Origin: Lachnospiraceae bacterium UBA1766
Lineage (GTDB): Bacteria; Bacillota; Clostridia; Lachnospirales; Lachnospiraceae
Reading direction: 5' to 3'
Assembly (NCBI GenBank): GCA_002314715.1
Contig: DCGY01000070.1
Span: forward strand, 39,387-47,282
Length of the DNA: 7,896 nt
Shown here one piece after another: positions 1 to 6,223 of this stretch. The notes beneath the pieces are model-generated. The model did not search any database. It saw only the letters and a program-made list of their open reading frames with translations, and was not told the DNA's origin. The position numbers and the translations under genes are program-made. Position 1 is the stretch's first letter, and every line of letters starts with the position of its first letter.

Positions 1-37
1 CTTCGGTGTCGCTTGGTTTCCTTCCGAGCTATAAACA

Positions 38-80
38 AGAGAAGGCCGTCACCCGAAAAACTTCTGTGACAGCCTTCTCT
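38..80 (-). terminator. Likely terminator of the ABC transporter operon
   Basis: The 15-base arms at 38-52 and 66-80 (AGAGAAGGCCGTCAC against GTGACAGCCTTCTCT) pair along their full length with one G-U wobble, around a 13-base loop. On the minus strand the hairpin begins 37 bases after the stop codon of the binding-protein gene and is followed by a moderately T-rich stretch (TTGTTTAT). The T-tract is imperfect, so efficiency is uncertain. On the plus strand the hairpin is followed by GAAAGGAG before a T-rich run, so it is a poor terminator in that direction. Confidence 0.7.
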
Positions 81-117
81 GAAAGGAGTTTATTTATTTT
101 GTAAAATAGTAAACAAA

Positions 118-1815
118 TTAAGGAAGCATATCAGAGCTGAAGTACTTAGCCCACTTCTCTGCACGTTCATCCATAATTGCCTGACCACCTGCAGAAAGAT
201 AATCTGCAATACCTGCGTCCCAAACTTCATCAAACTTCTCAGGAGCACAAACTACTGCGTTATCATAAGCCTGATCTCTCTTTGCAGAAAGTGTATCACC
301 TACACCGGCTTCAGCTTCAATCGCACCTACATTTACATTCTTACCAATCTTAAGGTTGGTTCCTGCAATGGTATTAGCAGTCTGTACAAGTGCAGGATCG
401 TTTGCAGCATAGGTATAAGCCTTAGAAAGAGCAGTTAACTTGTCATCACCAAGGTTCAAACCGTTACAGGTAATGGTGTAGTCAATGTTCATACCGGAGT
501 TCATAATAGCGTTTCCGGTAGCTGCCATGGTCTGGATAGCACCGCTATCAAGAACCTGATGGGTTACACCTTCATCACCAATCTGTAAGTACTTGATATG
601 TTCAGGATCAGAAATCCAATCAAGGTAAAGCATGGATGCTAAAGGCTCATCATTAGTTGAAGGGAAGAATACTTTACGGTCAATCGGTCCGGAAACAAAC
701 TTGGTGTAATTTCCGTTCTTATCCTCAAAGCAATCAACTGCAACGAATTTTGCATCAGCTCCAACCTGTCTCTGAAGGTTTGCATTGATGCTGTCCTCAC
801 CATTACGGAAAGGATAATCCCAGTTATGAGTAAATGCACCAACATAACCAGCCTTCATGAAAGAATCTTCCGAAGTATCGCCGCTTCCATAAAGAGCAAA
901 ATCATCCCAAAGAAGACCCATATTGTACCACTTATTCAAAAGTCTAACTGCTTCCTTGGTACCATTCTGAGTAAGCTTTCTGTCATCGAAACCATTTACG
1001 TAATATTCCTTATCGGTAATATCCGGATCAATAAAGGATTCAATTAAGGTTGCAGCTCTCCAGCCTACATCGAAGCTTACAGAATAAGGAATCATCTTAT
1101 CTGCATCTTTGCCAAGCAAAGTAGATGCATTCTTATCAAATGCAACAAGCATATCTTCGAACTCCTGCTTTGTGGTAGGAGCCTTTAATCCCAGCTTGTC
1201 TAACCAGTCCTGACGAACGAAGGTTACAACACGGTTGCTGGTAGCAAGTTTTGCTTCAACTGCCCAAAGATTACCGGTTACAGGATCTCTGTCCCAGTTA
1301 ATATTGGTATCGCCAAGCCAGTTCCAAAGATTCGGAAGCTCGCTCTTATACTGAGTTACATAACCGCTCAAATCGGTAACACCACCCATGTCAGCATAAG
1401 TCTGAATGGTAGGATAGCTGTAAGTTACACAGATATCAGGTGCGCTACCGGAAGCAAGTAAGTTATTGATTTCTTCAACCTCTGTCCAACGAGGAACCTT
1501 AACGAACTCAACTTCTACGTTGTGATCTTCCAACATACCCTTCTTGATATAATCGGTGTACATATTGTTGGTAGGATCGGAACCACCATCATTACCACGA
1601 TCATATACTTCTACGGTAATATGTCTGGTAGTTGTGAATTTGCCATTTACAAATTCATCATTGGAAACTTCTACAACCTCTCCCACAGGTGTGTCGGAAG
1701 AAATTGTGTTGCTTACAGAACCGCTCTCTTTTGCGTTAGAACCGCCATCACCACATGCAGCGATGGAAAGCGTCATTGCTGAAGCAAGTAATACACATAA
1801 TGCTTTCTTTTTCAT
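118..1815 (-). CDS. Lipoprotein substrate-binding protein of a CUT1/LplA-like carbohydrate ABC transporter
   Basis: This 565-residue protein is the extracellular sugar-capturing subunit of the transporter encoded just upstream. It starts with a lipoprotein signal peptide: KKK at residues 2-4, a hydrophobic stretch, and the lipobox SIAAC with the lipidated cysteine at residue 21, followed by a Gly/Ser/Asn-rich linker. The mature part has hallmarks of type 2 extracellular solute-binding proteins: a segment around residues 117-130 with LLASGSAPDICV, and RQDWLDKLGLKAPTTKQEF near 201-219, typical of LplA-like proteins. It is somewhat longer than B. subtilis LplA (about 500 residues). The ATG is preceded by GGGAGG with a 5-base spacer. 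It is the last gene of the operon, 66 bases after permease C, with a hairpin in that gap and a terminator after it. The substrate cannot be named; complex plant or host polysaccharide fragments are usual for this family. Confidence 0.93.
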   Translation of the reverse strand: MKKKALCVLLASAMTLSIAACGDGGSNAKESGSVSNTISSDTPVGEVVEVSNDEFVNGKFTTTRHITVEVYDRGNDGGSDPTNNMYTDYIKKGMLEDHNVEVEFVKVPRWTEVEEINNLLASGSAPDICVTYSYPTIQTYADMGGVTDLSGYVTQYKSELPNLWNWLGDTNINWDRDPVTGNLWAVEAKLATSNRVVTFVRQDWLDKLGLKAPTTKQEFEDMLVAFDKNASTLLGKDADKMIPYSVSFDVGWRAATLIESFIDPDITDKEYYVNGFDDRKLTQNGTKEAVRLLNKWYNMGLLWDDFALYGSGDTSEDSFMKAGYVGAFTHNWDYPFRNGEDSINANLQRQVGADAKFVAVDCFEDKNGNYTKFVSGPIDRKVFFPSTNDEPLASMLYLDWISDPEHIKYLQIGDEGVTHQVLDSGAIQTMAATGNAIMNSGMNIDYTITCNGLNLGDDKLTALSKAYTYAANDPALVQTANTIAGTNLKIGKNVNVGAIEAEAGVGDTLSAKRDQAYDNAVVCAPEKFDEVWDAGIADYLSAGGQAIMDERAEKWAKYFSSDMLP

Positions 1816-1840
1816 AGTTGCCTCCCAATAAATTTTTTAT

Positions 1841-1866
1841 GAATAACGGGACCACCCCGTGTATTC
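1841..1866 (-). promoter_or_regulatory. Intergenic hairpin between permease C and binding-protein genes
   Basis: GAATA-ACGGG (1841-1850) pairs with CCCGT-(G)-TATTC (1856-1866), leaving a 5-base loop and one bulged base. The hairpin lies between the permease C stop (1882) and the binding-protein ribosome binding site. On the transcribed strand it is followed by ATAAAAAATTTATT and not by a T-run, so it does not look like a normal terminator. By analogy with other ABC operons it may stabilise the 3' part of the mRNA or act as a processing boundary that lets the binding protein be made in excess over the permeases. That role is inferred. Confidence 0.5.
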
Positions 1867-1881
1867 CGAAACAATAAATAA

Positions 1882-2754
1882 TTACTCTTTTACCGCACCC
1901 AAAGTTACGCCATGGATAAAATATTTCTGCAACCAAGGATAAACCAGCAGAATCGGAATGGTTGAGAACATTACGATTGCAGCCTTCAGTGACTCGGAAA
2001 GACCCGGTGCAGAGAAACCTTCCTGCGTTGCCACTTCAACCTGATTGATATTATTCAGGATGTTGTACAACAATAACTGTAACGGATAGAATTTTGCTTC
2101 CTTCATGTACATTAATGCATCGGAGTAACTGTTCCAACGTCCAACCGCATAGAATAATGCCAAAGTAGCATATACCGGTTTAGAAAGAGGTACATAAATC
2201 TTAACCATAATCTGGAAGAAGGTTGCACCATCAATTTCTGCAGACTCGCGCAAGCTGTCCGGAATTCCATAGAAGAAGCTTCTCATAATAATCATGTTGT
2301 AAACACTTAAACATCCGGGCAAAATCAATACCAACGGATTATTTAAAAGTCCCAACTGCTTCATCAACAAGTAATTCGGAATGGTTCCTGCATTAAAGAA
2401 CATGGTAATTGTAATAAATACATTAATAAATCCACGTCCCTTTAACTTTTCAAAAATCAACGGATACGCACAAAGCGTAGTCATTGTTAATGACAAAACC
2501 GTACATACAACCGTTAAAAATACGGTCCAAAAGAAGGCTCTTACATATTTCACATCCTTTAACACTGTTGTATAAGCATTTAAGTTAAAGCCTTTTGGAA
2601 GCAAATAAATTTCATTTCGAATCAAATAGTCCGTTCCGCTTAATGATTTTGCCAATAAATTAATCATGGGAACTACACAAATCAAGCTTATCAGGACACA
2701 AATGACAACGAAAACCCAATCATAAACCACATCTTTTGAAGATTTTACTTTCAT
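1882..2754 (-). CDS. Carbohydrate ABC transporter permease, LplC/YtcP-like
   Basis: This is the second membrane-spanning subunit of the sugar transporter, 290 residues from the chosen start. About six hydrophobic segments are visible (near residues 13-35, 75-97, 108-122, 138-157, 192-206 and 256-275). The cytoplasmic EAA loop that docks the ATPase is at about residues 168-193 (LRESAEIDGA, then VPLSKP). The C-terminal KYFIHGVTLGAVKE is typical of LplC-type permeases. The frame stays open to a GTG at 2781, which would overlap the upstream gene by 14 bases. I prefer the ATG at 2754 because AGGAAAGGGG sits 5 bases before it and because the extra residues (EFGRKGDN) are simply the ribosome-binding region translated. 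It begins 13 bases after the permease B stop, so the two are co-transcribed and probably translationally coupled. Confidence 0.93.
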   Translation of the reverse strand: MKVKSSKDVVYDWVFVVICVLISLICVVPMINLLAKSLSGTDYLIRNEIYLLPKGFNLNAYTTVLKDVKYVRAFFWTVFLTVVCTVLSLTMTTLCAYPLIFEKLKGRGFINVFITITMFFNAGTIPNYLLMKQLGLLNNPLVLILPGCLSVYNMIIMRSFFYGIPDSLRESAEIDGATFFQIMVKIYVPLSKPVYATLALFYAVGRWNSYSDALMYMKEAKFYPLQLLLYNILNNINQVEVATQEGFSAPGLSESLKAAIVMFSTIPILLVYPWLQKYFIHGVTLGAVKE

Positions 2755-2759
2755 ATTGT

Positions 2760-2769
2760 CCCCTTTCCT
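2760..2769 (-). promoter_or_regulatory. Ribosome binding site deciding the permease C start
   Basis: AGGAAAGGGG lies 5 bases upstream of the ATG at 2754 and overlaps the TAG stop codon of permease B. Its position supports ATG 2754 over the upstream in-frame GTG at 2781 as the true start. Confidence 0.75.
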
Positions 2770-3724
2770 ACCAAATTCCACGTTCGCCCATTTTGCGGGA
2801 AATCCAGTTAGCCATTAACAAGAAGAATACACCAACCACTGACTGGAACAAACCAACGGCCGTTGTCAGTGAGAACTGCAATCCCTTAATACCTACTCGG
2901 TACACATAAGTAGCAATAACGTCAGCTACCTTCATAACCAAATTGTTTTGGAATGCGAATGGTCGGTCAAAGCCACCACCCAAAATATTACCAAGATTCA
3001 TAATCAACAAAATAACAATTGTAGGTTTAATTCCGGGAAGTGTGATATGCCAAATCTTTCTGAATCGACCTGCTCCATCCACGCTGGCTGCTTCATATAA
3101 TTCCGGATTAATTCCGGCAATCGCTGCCAAATAAACAATGGAGCCCCAACCAAAGTTCTGCCAAACACCGAAGCTGATGTATGTTCCAACCCAATGAAAC
3201 GCATCATTCAGGAAAGGAATTGCTTCGAAGCCCATTTTTTTGATTACCATATTTACCAAACCGGCATTGGGTGCTAATAGCTGTAAAGCCAAACTGTAAA
3301 TAATAACCCAGGAAAGGAAATGCGGCATGTAGGCAATTGTCTGAACTACTCTCTTAAACTTTTTGAAACACAATTCGTTAAGTATCAATGCAAATAAAAT
3401 CGGTGCCGGAAATCCGAAAAACAAATCAAGCAAATTTAAAACAATTGTATTCTTTAAGGCATACCGGAAATCATTATTGGAAAATGCCTTAATGAAATAC
3501 TCAAAGCCAAAGTTCTTTGCAAGTGGCTGTGTCCAAATACTTTTGACAATGCTATATTTTTTAAAAGCGATTTGGATATAAACCATGGGCGCATATTTAA
3601 AAACAACTAAGTAAATCATCGGTAATGCCAGCAACGCATAAAGTTGCCAGTATCTTTTCAGATAATTACCTGTGTTTGCCCAAGATTTTGGAGTTTTCTC
3701 CTTCTTTTCTGCTGTGCGATTCAC
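2768..3724 (-). CDS. Carbohydrate ABC transporter permease, LplB/YteP-like
   Basis: This is the first gene of the transporter operon and encodes a 318-residue integral membrane subunit. The N-terminal tail is charged and cytoplasmic (residues 1-20). A first membrane helix follows at about 27-44 (YALLALPMIYLVVFKYAP, typical of LplB-type permeases), with further helices to about residue 305. The EAA loop for contact with the ATPase is at 211-230 (EAASVDGAGR then LP). Translation starts at a GTG (3724), supported by AAAGGGGG 7 bases upstream; no in-frame ATG lies near. It pairs with the permease C gene 13 bases downstream to form the channel. No ATPase gene is present in the operon, which is usual for this subfamily because a shared MsmX/MsmK-type ATPase serves several such transporters. 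Confidence 0.93.
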   Translation of the reverse strand: MNRTAEKKEKTPKSWANTGNYLKRYWQLYALLALPMIYLVVFKYAPMVYIQIAFKKYSIVKSIWTQPLAKNFGFEYFIKAFSNNDFRYALKNTIVLNLLDLFFGFPAPILFALILNELCFKKFKRVVQTIAYMPHFLSWVIIYSLALQLLAPNAGLVNMVIKKMGFEAIPFLNDAFHWVGTYISFGVWQNFGWGSIVYLAAIAGINPELYEAASVDGAGRFRKIWHITLPGIKPTIVILLIMNLGNILGGGFDRPFAFQNNLVMKVADVIATYVYRVGIKGLQFSLTTAVGLFQSVVGVFFLLMANWISRKMGERGIW

Positions 3725-3752
3725 AACAATACCCCCTTTTTGTTAATATATT

Positions 3753-3789
3753 ATTATATTATTACTAAAAAAATATATAAACTTGTAAA
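3753..3789 (-). promoter_or_regulatory. Putative promoter of the transporter operon
   Basis: On the minus strand a perfect TATAAT (3753-3758) lies 17 bases after TTTATA (3776-3781), which would give a leader of about 22 bases before the GTG at 3724. An alternative pairing is TTTACA (3784-3789) with AGTAAT (3761-3766), also 17 bases apart. The region is very A+T rich, so the exact -10 is uncertain. Either -35 lies immediately next to the tandem 9-mer repeats at 3790-3819, the arrangement expected for an AraC-type activator site. Confidence 0.5.
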
Positions 3790-3819
3790 TTATTGCTAAT
3801 GCACTTACAGTTATTGCTA
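3790..3819 (+). repeat. Tandem TTATTGCTA repeats 21 bp apart: candidate AraC-type operator
   Basis: Identical 9-mers TTATTGCTA occur at 3790-3798 and 3811-3819, exactly 21 bp start to start, that is two helical turns on the same DNA face. Direct repeats with this spacing just upstream of a -35 element are characteristic of sites bound by AraC-family dimers. The transporter promoter lies directly downstream on the minus strand and the AraC-family gene diverges from the same region. Binding by that regulator is inferred, not shown. Confidence 0.55.
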
Positions 3820-3824
3820 CTAAT

Positions 3825-3866
3825 ATTCGCAATTTTGCATAACCCCTTGAAGAAAATTCGCAATAA
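3825..3866 (-). repeat. Second operator-like pair, ATTCGCAAT repeats 31 bp apart
   Basis: Identical 9-mers ATTCGCAAT are at 3825-3833 and 3856-3864, 31 bp start to start, about three helical turns. Read on the minus strand they give ATTGCGAAT. The copy nearer the regulator reads TTATTGCGA there (3858-3866), one base different from the TTATTGCTA repeats, so all four elements probably belong to one motif, two in each orientation. The copy at 3856-3866 lies in the spacer of the putative regulator promoter, which would suit autorepression. Confidence 0.45.
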
Positions 3867-3875
3867 TGATACCAT
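3847..3875 (+). promoter_or_regulatory. Weak candidate promoter of the AraC-family gene
   Basis: TTGAAG (3847-3852) and TACCAT (3870-3875) are 17 bases apart, each matching four of six consensus positions, about 80 bases upstream of the regulator start. An operator-like motif (3856-3866) lies in the spacer. On the minus strand the same bases contain an extended -10-like TGGTATCAT (3866-3874) without a good -35. The assignment is tentative. Confidence 0.3.
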
Positions 3876-3961
3876 ATTTCTAGAAATCAGTACGATAATT
3901 ATTATTATTTGTTATAAGTTGTCAGATTTTGTTTTTTCTTGTTTGAGGGGGAAAATTAAAT

Positions 3962-4912
3962 ATGGGAAGATCTATTTTATCTGCATTGGATAAAGAAATA
4001 ATGACAATATATAAAGACATGCAATATGGTTATGGTTTTCGTCGCGTTTTGACCGAAAATTCTGAATCTGTGGCATACCTGCCGGGGTCCATTTTTCGTT
4101 TATGGATTAATCAGGAGGCTATGGACTACCCGTTGCACTGGCATCCTGCGGCAGAAATGATAATTCCGTTGGAAAATGATTATTATGTTACGATCAACTC
4201 CGTTCGATATGAACTTCATCCCGGAGATATTTTTATTATTCCTTCCTGTGAATTGCATGCCATTGAAGCTCCGCCCAGCGGACACCGTTTACTACTTTTA
4301 TTTGATTATTCGCAGTTTGAGAACATTCACAATTTTTCCTTAATTCAGTCTTACTTTTCCGAACCGGTATTGATTAATGCAAATACAAATTTGGCCTTGT
4401 ATCGTCAACAATGTGAATTAATTTCGTTGATATGTAAAGATTATTTCGGAAATGATATGATGCGAGACACCTCTATTTACGCAAGGCTTTTGACCTTTTT
4501 TGTCAATTATGCCCGCTATGCTTCGTCCACTGTAGAATTATCCGGTTTTGCCCGTAGCAATTCTTCAAAGCAACGAGAACTGGAGCAATGTTTCAGTACG
4601 GTATATGATTATATCGACAGCCATTTAAATGACGACTTAACATTGGAAAAAGTGGCTAAAGTGGCTTGTTTTTCCAAATATCATTTCTCCAGAATCTTTA
4701 AAGAATATTCCGGCGTCAGTTTTTACGATTATGTCCGAAAGCAAAAAATCAAAAAGGCAGCAGAATTATTACTTCAACCGGATTTGCCCATTATTAACAT
4801 TGCTTTGCAAACCGGCTTTGCCAATCTCACAACCTTTAATCGTACCTTTAAGGAAGTAAATGGTTGTACTCCTACTGCTTACCGCAAACTTTTCGACGAA
4901 GATGCTCGTTAA
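3962..4912 (+). CDS. AraC-family transcriptional regulator with N-terminal cupin
   Basis: This 316-residue DNA-binding protein probably controls the divergent sugar transporter operon. An N-terminal AraC-type cupin domain (about residues 40-115) shows HWH at 59-61, E65, the PGD turn at 87-89 and H99, the usual ligand pocket positions. The C-terminal AraC double helix-turn-helix spans about 212-312: the first unit at 226-250 (LEKVAKVACFSKYHFSRIFK) and the second at 276-309 (INIALQTGFANLTTFNRTFK, then GCTPTAYRK). The ATG is preceded by GAGGGGG with a rather long 10-base spacer; the next in-frame ATG, at residue 14, has no visible ribosome binding site. The gene is transcribed away from the transporter across a 237-base region holding four repeated operator-like motifs, and ends in a strong terminator. 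Ligand and direction of control are inferred; activation by an imported sugar is the usual mode. Confidence 0.93.
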   Translation: MGRSILSALDKEIMTIYKDMQYGYGFRRVLTENSESVAYLPGSIFRLWINQEAMDYPLHWHPAAEMIIPLENDYYVTINSVRYELHPGDIFIIPSCELHAIEAPPSGHRLLLLFDYSQFENIHNFSLIQSYFSEPVLINANTNLALYRQQCELISLICKDYFGNDMMRDTSIYARLLTFFVNYARYASSTVELSGFARSNSSKQRELEQCFSTVYDYIDSHLNDDLTLEKVAKVACFSKYHFSRIFKEYSGVSFYDYVRKQKIKKAAELLLQPDLPIINIALQTGFANLTTFNRTFKEVNGCTPTAYRKLFDEDAR

Positions 4913-4925
4913 TTTTAAAAAGCGC

Positions 4926-4962
4926 AAAAAGAGCTTAGACCCTTTTGGTCTAAGCTCTTTTT
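4926..4962. terminator. Bidirectional intrinsic terminator between convergent genes
   Basis: Two 16-base arms (AAAAAGAGCTTAGACC at 4926-4941 and GGTCTAAGCTCTTTTT at 4947-4962) are perfectly complementary around a 5-base loop. The G+C-containing core is flanked by five A on the left and five T on the right, giving a U-tract whichever strand is transcribed. It lies 13 bases after the AraC-family stop and 35 bases after the minus-strand sensor gene stop, so it can terminate both convergent units. Confidence 0.9.
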
Positions 4963-4997
4963 AAATACTTTTCACGTAACATTAAATTAACGATATA

Positions 4998-5942
4998 TCA
5001 TTCTTTCCCTTCACTCTGCTCTTTTGGGCGATTCATTTTTTCTGCACAAATTATCAAAGCAAATAAGATTCCTATACCCAACAATGAGATAACCGTTGGA
5101 ACACCTATATCAGATAAAATATCTGTCACAATACTTCTTTGATTGGTAAGCACCAGATACATATCCAAATCTTCCATATATGTAATAACTCTGTCTCCCT
5201 CACTAAGCTTTTCATAATAGTATTCACCATCCGAAATTTTATCCAAATCCGGCAAACTGATAAAATCCTGCTCAATTCGATCAACTACTGTATCAATCTG
5301 AATTAGCCCCGTTCTATCCGTAACATTTATTTTTACATCATAGATTCTTTCATACAGTTCAAACAGGCTTTGGAGTTGTGACATCTCTACTCCGACTCCG
5401 CATACACCAAGAAGCTGCTTATCGTCATATACAAGCTGATTTACAAATACGGACAATTCCCAATTGGTTGACTCTTCTATATCCACATCCAGATTAAGTT
5501 CTTTTCCGGACTCCATCAAATCACCATACCAGCTGGAATTCCCCTGATAATTTTTATCAATATAAGAAGTTATTCCATCACATGTATAATAAGCTCCCGA
5601 TAAATCACATACCGCAAACATCATCTTATATCCAAGTCCATCACCAATAGAAAAAAGATAGTCCTTTACCTGTTCTTCAACGTTTTTCGGATTTGCGCCG
5701 GCCACTTTTAGATACTCTTTCAGATTAGCATCCTCTGACATTACTTTCGCTGCAGTAATGGGGCGTAAAAAAGCCTTATTGATTGCATAATCAACCAGCT
5801 GCGTTGCATATCTCATCTGAATTTCCCGATCTTCTTCTGTATTGGTTTTTGATGCTAACGTTAACCAGGAAAGAATTGCAACCATCGTAACAACAATTAT
5901 GATAAGCATAGTCCCAATTAACTTTCTTTCTGTCTTACTCAT
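4998..5942 (-). CDS. Membrane-anchored dCache-like sensor protein without output domain
   Basis: This 314-residue protein has a transmembrane helix at about 9-30, an extracellular domain of about 250 residues, a second helix at about 281-301 and only 13 charged cytoplasmic residues after it. The extracellular part has the order of landmarks seen in dCache sensors of chemoreceptors and diguanylate cyclases: FLRP after the first long helix (58-61), SWYG (137-140) and LLGVCGVGVEMSQL (177-190). No HAMP, GGDEF, kinase or methyl-accepting domain follows, and the stop is backed by a terminator 35 bases later, so it does not look truncated. The ATG overlaps the TGA of the upstream GGDEF frame (ATGA, 5939-5942), indicating translational coupling; AAGGCGG lies 7 bases upstream as a partial ribosome binding site. 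It may act as a ligand-sensing partner of the upstream cyclase. The dCache call rests on pattern recognition and the role is inferred. Confidence 0.8.
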   Translation of the reverse strand: MSKTERKLIGTMLIIIVVTMVAILSWLTLASKTNTEEDREIQMRYATQLVDYAINKAFLRPITAAKVMSEDANLKEYLKVAGANPKNVEEQVKDYLFSIGDGLGYKMMFAVCDLSGAYYTCDGITSYIDKNYQGNSSWYGDLMESGKELNLDVDIEESTNWELSVFVNQLVYDDKQLLGVCGVGVEMSQLQSLFELYERIYDVKINVTDRTGLIQIDTVVDRIEQDFISLPDLDKISDGEYYYEKLSEGDRVITYMEDLDMYLVLTNQRSIVTDILSDIGVPTVISLLGIGILFALIICAEKMNRPKEQSEGKE

Positions 5943-6223
5943 ATTCTTTCCGCCTTCATGTTCTTTTTAAATTCATACATTCGTTCATCAGCACACTTAA
6001 ATACTTCCTCATAGGTTGATCCGTCTATTGGACAACACGCAGCACCATAGGAAATTGATAAAGAAATCGTGCCGGCAACCGGGGGGATGTTCTTCATCTC
6101 ATCCTCAAATTGTCTGCATAATTCTTCTTTTGAACAATAGGAATCCCCTTCCAAGATTGCAGTGAACTCATCACCGCCAATTCTGAATACAGGACTGTGT
6201 GAAAAGGTCTTACAAATATATTG
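5939..6223 (-). pseudogene. C-terminal half of the GGDEF domain, cut off by the in-frame TGA at 6224
   Basis: Directly after the TGA at 6224-6226 the same frame continues for 94 codons to a TGA at 5939. It begins QYICKTFSHSPVF and holds RIGGDEF (the whole catalytic signature loop), then the usual later GGDEF-domain strand SISYGAA and the closing helix with CADERMYEFKK. Joined to the upstream part it gives a 545-residue dCache-HAMP-GGDEF diguanylate cyclase with one stop codon and no frameshift. There is no convincing independent start: the nearest start codon is a TTG at 6154, which lies after the GGDEF motif and is the leucine of FTAILEG. The expected I-site RxxD before GGDEF is replaced by FSHS, so an active enzyme would lack that form of product inhibition. 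The fragment ends in a four-base overlap with the next gene, which suggests the full frame was translated until recently, or still is. Confidence 0.8.

Noticed and set aside
1..34. Possible end of a convergent plus-strand gene (frame reading FGVAWFPSEL then TAA at 32-34).
   Set aside because: Only ten codons are visible and the following hairpin (38-80) is not a good plus-strand terminator; too little sequence to support a call.
1882..2781. Permease C starting at the GTG at 2781, overlapping the upstream permease.
   Set aside because: The ATG at 2754 has a strong, well-spaced ribosome binding site, and the nine extra residues are the translated Shine-Dalgarno region.
3866..3874. Extended -10 (TGGTATCAT on the minus strand) as the main transporter promoter.
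   Set aside because: There is no recognisable -35 at 16-18 bases and it would give a 135-base leader running through the tandem operator; the promoter near 3753-3789 fits better, though this could be a secondary start.
3793..3993. Plus-strand open frame of 66 codons in the divergent intergenic region.
   Set aside because: It overlaps the regulator start in another frame, lacks a ribosome binding site and covers the operator repeats; chance A+T-rich open frame.
5939..6154. Separate 71-residue gene starting at a TTG at 6154.
   Set aside because: The TTG is the internal leucine codon of FTAILEG in the GGDEF domain, lies after the catalytic motif and has no independent ribosome binding site; it is the tail of the interrupted cyclase gene.
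6170..6223. SECIS-like hairpin after the TGA.
   Set aside because: Only three- to four-base-pair stems are visible in the bases after the TGA; nothing convincing by eye, though a proper model search was not possible.
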